A stretch of DNA of 60,598 nucleotides, taken from NCBI RefSeq assembly GCF_007992175.1, contig NZ_BJZT01000019.1, positions 1-60,598 of the forward strand, read 5' to 3'. Of the stretch, positions 45,538 through 56,382 are shown one piece after another (position 1 is the first letter of the stretch; each line of letters opens with the position of its first letter). The position numbers were made by a program, and so were the translations under genes. The notes below the pieces were generated by a model. It made no database searches. It had not been told where the DNA came from and saw nothing but the letters and a program-made list of their open reading frames with translations. The stretch is from Methylobacterium haplocladii (GTDB lineage: Bacteria > Pseudomonadota > Alphaproteobacteria > Rhizobiales > Beijerinckiaceae).

Positions 45538-47841
45538 TCAGAAGCTCAGCTTCATCCCCGCGACAAAACTCCGCGGCGCGCCGGCATAGACCGAGCCCGT
45601 CGTCGCCGCGAGCACGGCGGCTCCGTTCTGCAGTCCTGTCGCTGCGCCGATCGAATTGGCGAGCGGGTTGGCCGAGGCCACGTAGACCGTGTCGAAGACG
45701 TTGCGCACCTCGCCGTAGAGGTCGACCCGCTTGGCGTACCAGCCCGGTAGTAGGCTCGAATAGTGCACGTTCAGGTTCACGATCGCGAAGCCGGGCACCT
45801 TGAGCAGGTTCGCGTTGTCGAGGAAGTAGCCGTCCTGCACCACCGTCTCGGCGAAGGCGCCGAGCCCCGCGAGCGGCCCGCTCGGGACGTCGTAGCCGAT
45901 GCGGGCGAGGAGCTGGTGGGCGGGCACGCCGGGAATGGCGTTGCCGGCCCGGTCGAAGCGCGCCGTGCGGGTGCCGGCGCTGAGCTGCTCGACGTAGTCC
46001 GTGTAGACCTGATCGTCGAAGGTGTAGGCGAGCGTCCCGCGCCAGCCCTCGGCGAAGGCATAGACCGCGCCCGCCTCGATGCCGCGATGCTCGGAGGCCG
46101 GGGCGTTGAAGGTGTAGTTGAGCAGTCCTGCGCCGGGCGATTGCGAGAGCAGCTCGTTGCGGAAGAATTCGTAGAAGCCGGTGAGGCTGACGCGTAAGCC
46201 CTCGACCGGGCTCCAGTCCGTGCCGAAGTCGAAACCGAGATTCTGCTGGGTCTTGAGATCGGTGTTGTTGCCCGGCAGGCCCGCGGAGGTGACGAACAGG
46301 TTGCTCGCGGCCGGCGTGGTGTATCCGGTGGCGACGCGGCCGCGGAAGGCGAGGTCCGTCGCCGGCCGCCAGACCAGCGCGAGTTCCGGCGCCAGGTTGA
46401 GAAAGCTCCGATCGGTAGAGGCGAGCGTGCGCGTCACCCCGGCCGCCGAGTACGCGTAGGCGAGGTTTCGCCCGGTGATCCAGCTGTTCTCGGCGCCGAT
46501 GCCGAGGACGCCGGTCCAGGCTTCGGAGAGGGCGATCTCCGTGCGGGCGCGGCCGCCGAGGTTCGACTGCACCGCCTCCTGGTCGCCGATCAGCGCACCG
46601 AGCCGCGGGCCGCCATAGAGCGCGCGGTTGTAGGTCGAGATCCGCAGGTCGAGGGCGTTGTAGCCGAGCGCCACGTAGCTCACCGCCGGCAGGCCGAACC
46701 AGTCGCCGCGCCGGGTCAGGTCGGTCTGGACCGAATAGGACGGATAGGAGCCACGCGACGAGGTCGTGAAGAACGGCTGGTTGAAATTGCGCTCGTCGAA
46801 GCCGACCTGCGTGCGCCACGTCGTCTGAGCGTCGATGTCGTGTTCCCAGCGCCCGGCGATGACGGTGCGCCGGTCCTTGCGCTCCAATCCGCCCTCGGCG
46901 GCCGTCACCGGCACGATCGCCCCGAAAGCGCCGTTGCGAAAGAAGTTGAAGGTCGTGCATCCGGGAGCTGCCGTCGCCGCCGCCTCGCAGCCGCGCTGAT
47001 AGGGGTTGATGCGGTACTGGTTGAGCGACGATCGCGCCGCGATGTCGGCCTGCAGGTCGTTGTTGATGACCTTCAAGGTGAAGCGGTTGTCGGGCGTCGG
47101 CGTGTAGCTCGCCAGCAGGTTGACCGTCTGCGTGTCGTAGGAGGAATGGCCCTGGTAGCCGTTGCCGCGCACGTCGCTGGCGAACAGGCTGATCTCCACC
47201 GGGCCGCTGGCGCCGCCGACGGTGAAATAGTTGCTGAGGTAGCCGAAGCTGCCGGCATCCGTGCCGATCTCGTAGCCGCCGATCTCGCGGCCGGTGCGCG
47301 TCCGGAAGGCGAGCGCACCACCGGTGGCATAGTTGCCGAACAGGGCCGATTGCGGCCCGCGGAACACGTCGATGCGGGAATAGGCGCGCGGGTCGACGAG
47401 ATCGAAGCGAGAGGCGCCGTCCGGCTGGGTCAGCACGAAGCCGTCCTCCAGCACGACCATGTTCTTGGTGACGCCCGTCGAGCGGGCGTTGTTGCCGCGG
47501 ATCGAGATGACCACGTCGCGGCCGCCATTGCCCTGCCGCACGGTCACGCCGGGGCTGTCGAGCAGCACCGAACCGATGCTGGTGGCCGGCCGGTTGGCGA
47601 TGGCGCCCTCGCGGCCGATCGCCGTGACGATCTGGCCGACCGGGTTCTCGATGACGTGGGACGCGGAGCCCGCCGGAGAGGAGACGCCGAAGCCGCGGCC
47701 CTCGCCGGTGACCGAGACCTCCTCAAGGGTGACCTCACCGGCGTCTTCCGCGGCGGCGGGGTGGGCGGCGGCGAGGAGCACGAACGGAAGGGCGAGCGAC
47801 AACGCAAGGGGCAAGGCCCCCGGCGAACGGGAAACACGCAT
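45538..47841 (-). CDS. TonB-dependent outer-membrane receptor
   Basis: 767 aa from ATG 47841. A signal peptide (residues 1-31, ends PAAAED) precedes a TonB box-like segment (VTLEEVSVTGEG), a plug domain (NRPATSIGSVLLDSPGVTVR; VVISIRGNN; IDVFRGPQSALFGNYATGGA) and a 22-strand barrel ending in F (MKLSF). The substrate is probably a metal chelate. It follows a DUF2946 gene on the same strand by 68 bp, a pairing often seen with metal (copper or iron) uptake genes. No Fur box could be placed. Confidence 0.93.
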   Translation of the reverse strand: MRVSRSPGALPLALSLALPFVLLAAAHPAAAEDAGEVTLEEVSVTGEGRGFGVSSPAGSASHVIENPVGQIVTAIGREGAIANRPATSIGSVLLDSPGVTVRQGNGGRDVVISIRGNNARSTGVTKNMVVLEDGFVLTQPDGASRFDLVDPRAYSRIDVFRGPQSALFGNYATGGALAFRTRTGREIGGYEIGTDAGSFGYLSNYFTVGGASGPVEISLFASDVRGNGYQGHSSYDTQTVNLLASYTPTPDNRFTLKVINNDLQADIAARSSLNQYRINPYQRGCEAAATAAPGCTTFNFFRNGAFGAIVPVTAAEGGLERKDRRTVIAGRWEHDIDAQTTWRTQVGFDERNFNQPFFTTSSRGSYPSYSVQTDLTRRGDWFGLPAVSYVALGYNALDLRISTYNRALYGGPRLGALIGDQEAVQSNLGGRARTEIALSEAWTGVLGIGAENSWITGRNLAYAYSAAGVTRTLASTDRSFLNLAPELALVWRPATDLAFRGRVATGYTTPAASNLFVTSAGLPGNNTDLKTQQNLGFDFGTDWSPVEGLRVSLTGFYEFFRNELLSQSPGAGLLNYTFNAPASEHRGIEAGAVYAFAEGWRGTLAYTFDDQVYTDYVEQLSAGTRTARFDRAGNAIPGVPAHQLLARIGYDVPSGPLAGLGAFAETVVQDGYFLDNANLLKVPGFAIVNLNVHYSSLLPGWYAKRVDLYGEVRNVFDTVYVASANPLANSIGAATGLQNGAAVLAATTGSVYAGAPRSFVAGMKLSF

Positions 47842-47909
47842 GAAAAGGCTCGTCTGATCGGGAGGTGCGCGGCGCGCAGAAGCCTCCGGGGCGTCGGAAG
47901 GGGCGCGGA

Positions 47910-48278
47910 TCAGGCGAGCGTGGGCGGTGCGCGGGGTTGCCCGGGGGGATGGTCGGGCGCGGAGAGCGGAGCCGGCGGCGGGATCGGCCAGGAGACGGCG
48001 CGCCAGATCCCGGCGGGCAGCGCGACGGAGGCGGCCGTCGTCGGAAGAGTGACCGCCGCAAGCCCGGCGGTGCAGAGCGCGCACAGGCTGCAGCCCGCAT
48101 GCTGCGCCGGTTCGGCCGGGCCTGCCCGGTCGCCGGTCGACACCTTGCTGCAGATGACCGCGCCGGCCAGCGGATCGGCCGCGGCGCCGAGCATGCGCAG
48201 GCCCACCACGGGCGCGAGCGCCTGGAGCCAGAGGGCGAAGAGGATCAGTCCCGCCCCGATGATGCCGCGATGCGTCAC
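47910..48278 (-). CDS. DUF2946-like protein
   Basis: 122 aa from GTG 48278 (GAGAGG upstream). One N-terminal membrane helix (GIIGAGLILFALWLQALAPV), a Cys-rich centre (ICSKVSTG, then HAGCSLCALCTAG) and a proline-rich C-terminus. This resembles DUF2946, whose Cys/His motif may bind copper. It directly precedes the TonB receptor, so both are probably co-expressed. Confidence 0.65.
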   Translation of the reverse strand: MTHRGIIGAGLILFALWLQALAPVVGLRMLGAAADPLAGAVICSKVSTGDRAGPAEPAQHAGCSLCALCTAGLAAVTLPTTAASVALPAGIWRAVSWPIPPPAPLSAPDHPPGQPRAPPTLA

Positions 48279-48508
48279 AGGCCTCTCTTCGTCGATCCTG
48301 CGCGGATCGATCCCTCCTCGGATATGAGCGCCCGTTTCCGCACGCCAGCCCCTCCCGATCCCTCGATCGGTATCCGTTCGAGCGTGGCCTTGGCGCCACA
48401 CGTCACCACGCGACGTCGGGTCATGTGAGCCAGGGGCCAGCGGGTGCATCGTCACGGCGATCCCGCTAAGGAGAACCGTAGCGCCGCCTACGGCGCGTAA
48501 CGGATCGC

Positions 48509-49162
48509 ATGCCGATGACGGGAACGCTTCGCGCCGGGATCATCCCGGTCACGCCCTTCCAGCAGAACTGCACGCTGATCTGGGACGACGCGACCAAGGT
48601 CGGCGCGGTGGTCGATCCGGGCGGCGACCTCGACCGGATCGAGGCCGCGATCCGAGAGCAGGGTCTCAAAATCGAAAAAATCCTGCTGACCCACGGCCAT
48701 ATCGACCATGCCGGCGGCGCGGCCGAACTCAAGGAGCGTCTCGGCGGCGTGCCGATCGAGGGGCCGCATCAGGCCGACCGCTTCCTGCTCGACCGCCTGC
48801 CGCAGACCGGGGCGGAATATGGCATAGCCGGCGCCCGCGAGGTCACGCCGGACCGCTGGCTCGACGAGGGCGATCAGGTCACCGTGTCCGGCCTGACCTT
48901 TGACATCCTGCACGCGCCCGGCCACTCCCCCGGTAGCGTCGTGTTCATGAGCCGCGACGCGCGTCTGGCACTCGTCGGCGACGTGGTCTTCCAGGGCTCG
49001 GTCGGCCGCACCGACCTGCCCGGCGGCAACCACGAGCAGCTGATCCGCGCGATCCTCGACAAGGTGCTCCCCCTCGGAGACGACGTCGCTTTCATCCCTG
49101 GCCACGGCCCGACGGGGACGCTCGGCCAGGAGCGGCAGTCGAACCCGTTTCTTCAGGGCTGA
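48509..49162 (+). CDS. MBL-fold hydrolase (glyoxalase II/YcbL-like)
   Basis: 217 aa. The metal-binding motif THGHIDHAGG is complete, with the later HAPGHSPGS, GDVVFQGSVGRTDLPGGN and PGHGPTGT. The length and motif order match YcbL-like glyoxalase II homologues rather than the longer GloB. It may hydrolyse thioesters such as S-lactoylglutathione. Single gene ahead of gyrB. Confidence 0.9.
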   Translation: MPMTGTLRAGIIPVTPFQQNCTLIWDDATKVGAVVDPGGDLDRIEAAIREQGLKIEKILLTHGHIDHAGGAAELKERLGGVPIEGPHQADRFLLDRLPQTGAEYGIAGAREVTPDRWLDEGDQVTVSGLTFDILHAPGHSPGSVVFMSRDARLALVGDVVFQGSVGRTDLPGGNHEQLIRAILDKVLPLGDDVAFIPGHGPTGTLGQERQSNPFLQG

Positions 49163-49345
49163 CTTTTTCGGTTCGTTTCCTCGCTGCCATCTCCCCTGCC
49201 GGCCGGCGCGCGCAGTCGAAAATCGATGCATTCGCAAGGCGGAACGCCTATATCAGCCAGGCACAGGAATCGCAGGCGTGCGCCCGGCGCACCATCCTCA
49301 CGTCGTCGGGCCAAAAGACCCTCGAGCGAACGCCTCGCCTGCTAG

Positions 49346-51802
<2,457 letters not shown>

Positions 51803-51959
51803 GTTCGTGGCGACTGCTTCGGTCAACCGCCAACGACGTGTGCAGATCTGAAACTGTCGTCAGCATATAGCTACACTGGCCAGCGTCTTCTGGCGCTGTA
51901 GCGGGTTTGTGAATGGCGTCTTACGCTGACAACCGTGATCGGCGCGCCGGTCACGAGCC

Positions 51960-53441
51960 TCAGCCCGGGGCAAGTCCCAGGATCGCCCCCAGCGGCACGA
52001 TCAGCGTGGCGCCGACGTAAAAACCGTCCTTCGGGCGGTTGGCCGTGTAGGGATTCCAATACGAGTTGCCGTCGACGAGGTACTGCGCCACCGGTTCGAA
52101 GAACACGCCCCTGCCGAGGGCCAGATGCGCGTTCGCCTCGAAGACGAGTTTGTCTCGGGAATAGGGTGCGCCGCTACCACCGGAGATGCGGTTGGCGTCC
52201 GACAGGAACTGCGCATAATCCGGCGCGATGCGCTGCCAATTGACCTTGATGCCGTAGCGGTCGAGCGGCCGCGAAGGGTCTGGCGACTGCAGGGTCAGGC
52301 CGGCAAAGGCGTTCCAGCGGATGGGGATGGTCGGGTCGGGGGCGTAGGCGAGGCTGGTATAGGCCTGGACCGAGGTCGGGTTCAGGTTGCCGCCATCGGT
52401 CCCGCCATCGGCACGCCAGACCACCTGGGAGGCGGTGAGGATCACGCCCGAGGTGCCGGAGCGCTGCAGCACTGGATCGGCGGGATTGAGCGCCTTCGAG
52501 CGGCCTGAGACCGTCTTGAGGTTATCCTCGTGGTCGGCAGTGTTGTAGAAGCCGGTCAGGGCGACGCGGCCCGGATAGGCTTGGCTCGCGAAGGTCGTGG
52601 ACCGCCCGATCTCGGCGAGGACCAGGGCACCGTCGAGGGGTTCGCTGCCCCAATCGTAGCCGGAGAAGAAGTTGGCACGGCTCGTCACCGCGAAGGCACC
52701 GGCCTGGATGTAGTCCTCGGGCGATATCTTGTAGGCGAGGTTGCCGCCCCAGACTCCATAGAGCGGCGAGGTGACGCCGGCATTGAGTTGTAAGATGTCC
52801 TGGAAGCAACTGACGCTCGATTGGCAAGGCGGCAGGGCATAGTAGCGGTTCGGGTGCGTCCGCCCGACCTCGATGGCGAAGCGATCGTCGAACAGGCGTT
52901 GCTGGTAGGTCAGGATCGAGAGCCGGGCGAAGTCGCGGTTGAAGGTCGGCTGGTAGCCCACCGTCGAGTCGCCGACGTCGCCGTCCATGTTGCGGTTGTT
53001 CCAGCGCAAACCGAAGAAGGTCTGCGTGGCGTGAATCCAGCCGCCCTCGATGCCGGCGATGGTGTTCAGGTCCGCATCGAGGCTGAGCAGAAAGTAGGTC
53101 GAGTTCGAGAGCTGGCCCGGCCGCAATCCCGCGCTCGGGTTCGAGAAGAAGTACTCGTAGACGTTGACGTCGAAGCTCAGACCCGCCGTTGCGAGGGAAG
53201 CTGCGGATGGCCCAAGCGGCCCGTGCCATTTCACGGTTCCATCCGGCGCCGTACCGATCGCACCCGGATCGGTGCGGGGACCGGCCTCGCCGGTGAAGCT
53301 CTCGACGGCGCTCGGAGACTGAGCCCATGCGGCATCGATCGCCGGCGGCAGGACGCAGGCGACGCAACCGCCCAGGAGGACAGCCCCCAGGCGACGGCCG
53401 CTCTTCCGGATTGGAACGATGGGGTATGCGACGTCGGTCAT
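51960..53441 (-). CDS. OprB-family carbohydrate porin
   Basis: 493 aa with a signal peptide (residues 1-41, ends AAWAQ). The OprB signature is visible: NSTYFLLSLDADLNTIAGIE, VGRTHPNRYYALP, QLNAGVTSPLYGVWGGNLAY and an aromatic C-terminal beta region (AQYLVDGNSYWNPYTANRPK). It is a passive outer-membrane channel for sugars or small solutes. An AT-rich region precedes it. Confidence 0.88.
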   Translation of the reverse strand: MTDVAYPIVPIRKSGRRLGAVLLGGCVACVLPPAIDAAWAQSPSAVESFTGEAGPRTDPGAIGTAPDGTVKWHGPLGPSAASLATAGLSFDVNVYEYFFSNPSAGLRPGQLSNSTYFLLSLDADLNTIAGIEGGWIHATQTFFGLRWNNRNMDGDVGDSTVGYQPTFNRDFARLSILTYQQRLFDDRFAIEVGRTHPNRYYALPPCQSSVSCFQDILQLNAGVTSPLYGVWGGNLAYKISPEDYIQAGAFAVTSRANFFSGYDWGSEPLDGALVLAEIGRSTTFASQAYPGRVALTGFYNTADHEDNLKTVSGRSKALNPADPVLQRSGTSGVILTASQVVWRADGGTDGGNLNPTSVQAYTSLAYAPDPTIPIRWNAFAGLTLQSPDPSRPLDRYGIKVNWQRIAPDYAQFLSDANRISGGSGAPYSRDKLVFEANAHLALGRGVFFEPVAQYLVDGNSYWNPYTANRPKDGFYVGATLIVPLGAILGLAPG

Positions 53442-54030
53442 GAAGTCTCATGTCGTGACTTACGGGCATGCGGGCGCAACCGGGCCGGGATTCCGATCGT
53501 AAAGGCGGCGCATTTTTGGTACGATTACGAGTAAAACGATAGACTATAGAGCCAAAATAACGTGATCTTCCGAGATATGTCCTCGATGATGAGGATTTTT
53601 TTAGTTATTTTATCTTAACTGTGCTGATTTATTGGATAAAATACGGTCTGCGTCAATGAATTACGATCCTGTATTCACCGTCGATCCCGGAAGAAGCTTT
53701 CGCGCGGCATGTCGGCGGGAGAAGCCGTTCATCGGCGCGGTCGAGGCGCAGGGGCGCGAAGCCCCTGGGCTCGGTCATCGGTAAACGCCGCCTGCACCGC
53801 TTCGGTGCCGAGGACGCCGTTCGCGATACCGGGGCTGCTGGCGCGAGCCGAAGCCTTTCACGACAGCTCGGCTCCGCACCCGCGATGACCGTGGGCGGGT
53901 CGGATCCCCGCGTTACGGCGCTTATCCCCAGAATAAATGAGCTTTCCCGACCCCATCGCCGCCCTCGGCAAGGCGGCCTATGAGGGGCTCGCAGGAAGCT
54001 TGACTCCACTCGGCAGGAGAGTCGTTATGG
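53442..54030. other. 589-bp intergenic region, AT-rich first part
   Basis: 53500-53660 is markedly AT-rich and holds the oprB promoter region and a plus-strand terminator-like hairpin. A short frame from ATG 53656 (42 aa) and another from 53937 (38 aa, overlapping imuA by 4 bp) exist but lack support. The SOS box stands at the right end. Confidence 0.6.
53580..53602 (+). terminator. Orphan intrinsic terminator-like hairpin
   Basis: TCCTC-GATGAT-GAGGA followed by seven T. No plus-strand gene ends upstream: oprB is on the minus strand. A short untranslated transcript from the oprB/imuA space might end here. Confidence 0.5.
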
Positions 54031-54045
54031 GAACAAATCAGGAAC
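54031..54045 (+). promoter_or_regulatory. SOS (LexA) box, GAAC-N7-GAAC
   Basis: GAACAAATCAGGAAC matches the alphaproteobacterial LexA consensus exactly (two GAAC repeats, seven bases apart). It lies 4 bp before the imuA ATG, so LexA would block transcription start. Confidence 0.9.
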
Positions 54046-54049
54046 ATTT

Positions 54050-54844
54050 ATGACCGCGGCGCAACTCACCACTCTGTCCGCATTGCGTCGTGCCGTCTCG
54101 GCCATCGAGCCGGATGCGACGGTGCGCGCGACCGATCGCTTTCCGCTCGGCCTGGCCTCGCTCGATACCTGGCTCGGCGGTGGGCTCGCCCACGGCGCGC
54201 TGCACGAGGTCTATGCCGACCGCGTGACGGATGCCGCGGCGGCGGCCGGGTTCGGGCTCGGCGTGGCTGCGCGAGCGGCGGCGGGACGTCCGGTGGTCTG
54301 GGCGCGACAGGATCTCGTCGGCCTTGAGACGGGTCAGCTTCACGGTGCGGGTCTCGCCGCCTTCGGTCTCGATCCGGCGGGGCTGATCCTGGTGCGGGCG
54401 CGCGATCCGACCGCTGCCCTGAGGGCGGTGGCCGAGGCGGTCCGTTGTGCCGCCGTCGGCGCGGCCCTCGTCGAGATCTGGGGCGATCCGCGGGTCTTGG
54501 ACCTCAAGGCGAGCCGGCGGCTGGCGCTGGCGGCGGGGGCCTCGGGCGTGACCCTGGTGATGATCCGGCTCCAGGCCGAGCCGGCGCCGAGCGCGGCGGC
54601 GAGCCGCTGGGGCGTCGCAGCCTCGGCCTCGGTGCCGCTGGAAGCAAACGCCCCCGGCCGCCCGGCCTTCGCGGCCTCCCTGCTGCGCCATCGCTCCGGG
54701 CTCGGCCAACGCAACTGGAGGTTGGAGTGGGACCGTGACAGCGCATCCTTCGCATCCGCGTCGCTACCTCGCCCTGTGGTTTCCGTTCCTGCCCATCGAC
54801 CGGTTGCGGCGGAAACCGGCGTGCTCTGGCGTCGCGCAGGATGA
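54050..54844 (+). CDS. imuA: ImuA, SOS mutasome component
   Basis: 264 aa. The RecA-like core without a complete Walker A motif is typical of ImuA: FPLGLASLDTWLGGGLAHGA, then HEVYADRVTDAA and VVWARQDLVGLETGQLHGAG. ImuA works with ImuB and DnaE2 in damage-induced mutagenesis. It has the SOS box directly upstream and overlaps imuB by 110 bp in another frame, a usual arrangement. Confidence 0.93.
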   Translation: MTAAQLTTLSALRRAVSAIEPDATVRATDRFPLGLASLDTWLGGGLAHGALHEVYADRVTDAAAAAGFGLGVAARAAAGRPVVWARQDLVGLETGQLHGAGLAAFGLDPAGLILVRARDPTAALRAVAEAVRCAAVGAALVEIWGDPRVLDLKASRRLALAAGASGVTLVMIRLQAEPAPSAAASRWGVAASASVPLEANAPGRPAFAASLLRHRSGLGQRNWRLEWDRDSASFASASLPRPVVSVPAHRPVAAETGVLWRRAG

Positions 54845-56291
54845 GCCCCTCGTGCTCACACAGTCTCTCAAAGGCGCCCTGCGTCTCGCGGCCGTGAGCC
54901 GGGAGGCGCTGGCGCTCGGCCTGAAGCCGGGCCTGACACTCGCCGACGCCCGCGCCCGCATACCGACCCTCGCGGCGGCCGAGCACGACCCGGTGGCCGA
55001 CGCGGCCCTGCTCGGCCGCATGGCCGAGGCCTGCGACCGCTGGACGCCTCTCGTCGCCCGCGAGTCCGACGACGGCCTCGTCCTCGACGTGACCGGCTGC
55101 GCGCATCTCTTCGGCGGCGAGGCCGCCCTGCGGGAGCGGATCGTCTCCGCCTTCCGTCGGCGCGGCATCTCGACCCGCGGGACGCTCGCGGGAACGCCGG
55201 ATGCCGCCCGCGCGCTCGCCCGATACGGACAGGTCGAGGTCGTGCCGCCGGGCGAGGAAGCGACGCCGATCCGCTCCCTGCCGGTGGCCGCCCTAGGCCT
55301 TCCGGAGGCCGATCGCGCGGCCCTCGCCCTCGCCGGGCTCAAGCGCATCGCCGACATCGCCGACCTGCCGAGCCGCTCCCTCGCGGCCCGGTTCGGCGAG
55401 GACCTGACGCGGCGGCTGCGGCGGGTGCTCGGCCGGGAGGATCGGCGCATCACCCCGCTGCGGCTAGCGCCGGCCTGCTACGTCGAACAGCGCTTCATGG
55501 AACCTATCTCTCATGCCGAGGCAATCGAGCGGACTCTGCGCGACCTGATCGTGCGGGCCGCGCTCTTGCTCGAAACCGCCGGCCGGGGCGGCCGGGTCTT
55601 CGAGGCGAGCTTTTTCCGCACCGATGGCGAGGTCCGGCGCATCGCCGTCGAGACCGGCCGGCCCTCTCGGGAGCCGGCCGCGATCCTGCGCCTGCTGCAC
55701 GAACGGCTCGATTCCTTGGCGGATCCCCTCGACCCCGGCTACGGATTCGACCTGATCCGCCTTGGCGTGCCGGTCGCCGAGCCGCTGGCACCGGTTCAGG
55801 TGAGCCTCGACGGCGAGACGGTGGGCGACGGTGAGGTCTCCGATCTCGTCGACCGCCTCGTGGCGCGCTTCGGTTCCGCGCGCGTGGTCCGCTTCGTCCC
55901 GGTCGACACCCACGACCCGGTGCGCGCCGCGCGTCTGGTCCCGGCTTCAGCGCCCCCTGGCCGGTCGACGGACTCGCCCATGACCGAACCGGGCGAGCCT
56001 CCCTTGCGCCCCCTCCAGCTGTTCGAGCCGCCGCAGCCGATCGAGACGCTGGCCGAGGTGCCGGACGGGCCGCCGGTCCGCTTCCGCTGGCGGCACGTGC
56101 TGCATCGGGTGGTGCGGGCGGAGGGGCCGGAGCGCATCTCCGCCGAGTGGTGGCGCGCGCGCGAAGAACCGACGCGCGACTACTTTCGCGTGGAGGACGC
56201 GGACGGCCGCCGCTTCTGGCTGTTTCGCGCCGGGCTCTACGGCAGCGAGACCGACCGGCCGCGCTGGTACCTGCACGGCCTGTTCGCGTGA
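54735..56291 (+). CDS. imuB: ImuB, Y-family polymerase-like mutasome protein
   Basis: 518 aa from GTG 54735. The start RYLALWFPFLPIDRLRRKPA is the ImuB N-terminus, in which the DxD of active Y-family polymerases is lost; the later motif reads SDDGLVLDVTG, with Gly in place of the catalytic Glu. The little-finger region and the C-terminal extension are present. ImuB is therefore a non-catalytic adaptor that links DnaE2 to the sliding clamp; the clamp motif could not be placed with certainty. Confidence 0.95.
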   Translation: MTAHPSHPRRYLALWFPFLPIDRLRRKPACSGVAQDEPLVLTQSLKGALRLAAVSREALALGLKPGLTLADARARIPTLAAAEHDPVADAALLGRMAEACDRWTPLVARESDDGLVLDVTGCAHLFGGEAALRERIVSAFRRRGISTRGTLAGTPDAARALARYGQVEVVPPGEEATPIRSLPVAALGLPEADRAALALAGLKRIADIADLPSRSLAARFGEDLTRRLRRVLGREDRRITPLRLAPACYVEQRFMEPISHAEAIERTLRDLIVRAALLLETAGRGGRVFEASFFRTDGEVRRIAVETGRPSREPAAILRLLHERLDSLADPLDPGYGFDLIRLGVPVAEPLAPVQVSLDGETVGDGEVSDLVDRLVARFGSARVVRFVPVDTHDPVRAARLVPASAPPGRSTDSPMTEPGEPPLRPLQLFEPPQPIETLAEVPDGPPVRFRWRHVLHRVVRAEGPERISAEWWRAREEPTRDYFRVEDADGRRFWLFRAGLYGSETDRPRWYLHGLFA

Positions 56292-56327
56292 TTTCGCGAT
56301 CGGATGGTCTCGCATCGACCGTCGTGG

Positions 56328-56353
56328 CCCTCTCCCCGCTTGCGGGGAGAGGG
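56328..56353. repeat. Perfect 12-bp hairpin between imuB and dnaE2
   Basis: CCCTCTCCCCGC, TT, then GCGGGGAGAGGG. No T-run follows, so it is not a terminator. Short GC-rich dyads of this kind are dispersed in Methylobacterium-like genomes and may affect mRNA stability or translation of dnaE2. Confidence 0.75.
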
Positions 56354-56382
56354 GGAACGCGGCGTGATCGATCGCGGCCGGC

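Noticed and set aside
45461..46960. 499-codon minus-strand frame in the TonB receptor
   Set aside because: Out-of-frame with the receptor barrel; Arg-rich shadow.
48279..48508. Possible cobalamin riboswitch or Fur box upstream of the TonB receptor unit
   Set aside because: I looked for the B12-box and for AT-rich dyads and found neither; the region is GC-rich with only short dyads.
53656..53784. 42-aa plus-strand frame from ATG 53656
   Set aside because: No ribosome-binding site and no protein-like pattern; probably chance in intergenic DNA.
53937..54053. 38-aa frame overlapping the imuA start
   Set aside because: It contains the LexA box and the -10 area, so translation would conflict with promoter placement; likely chance.
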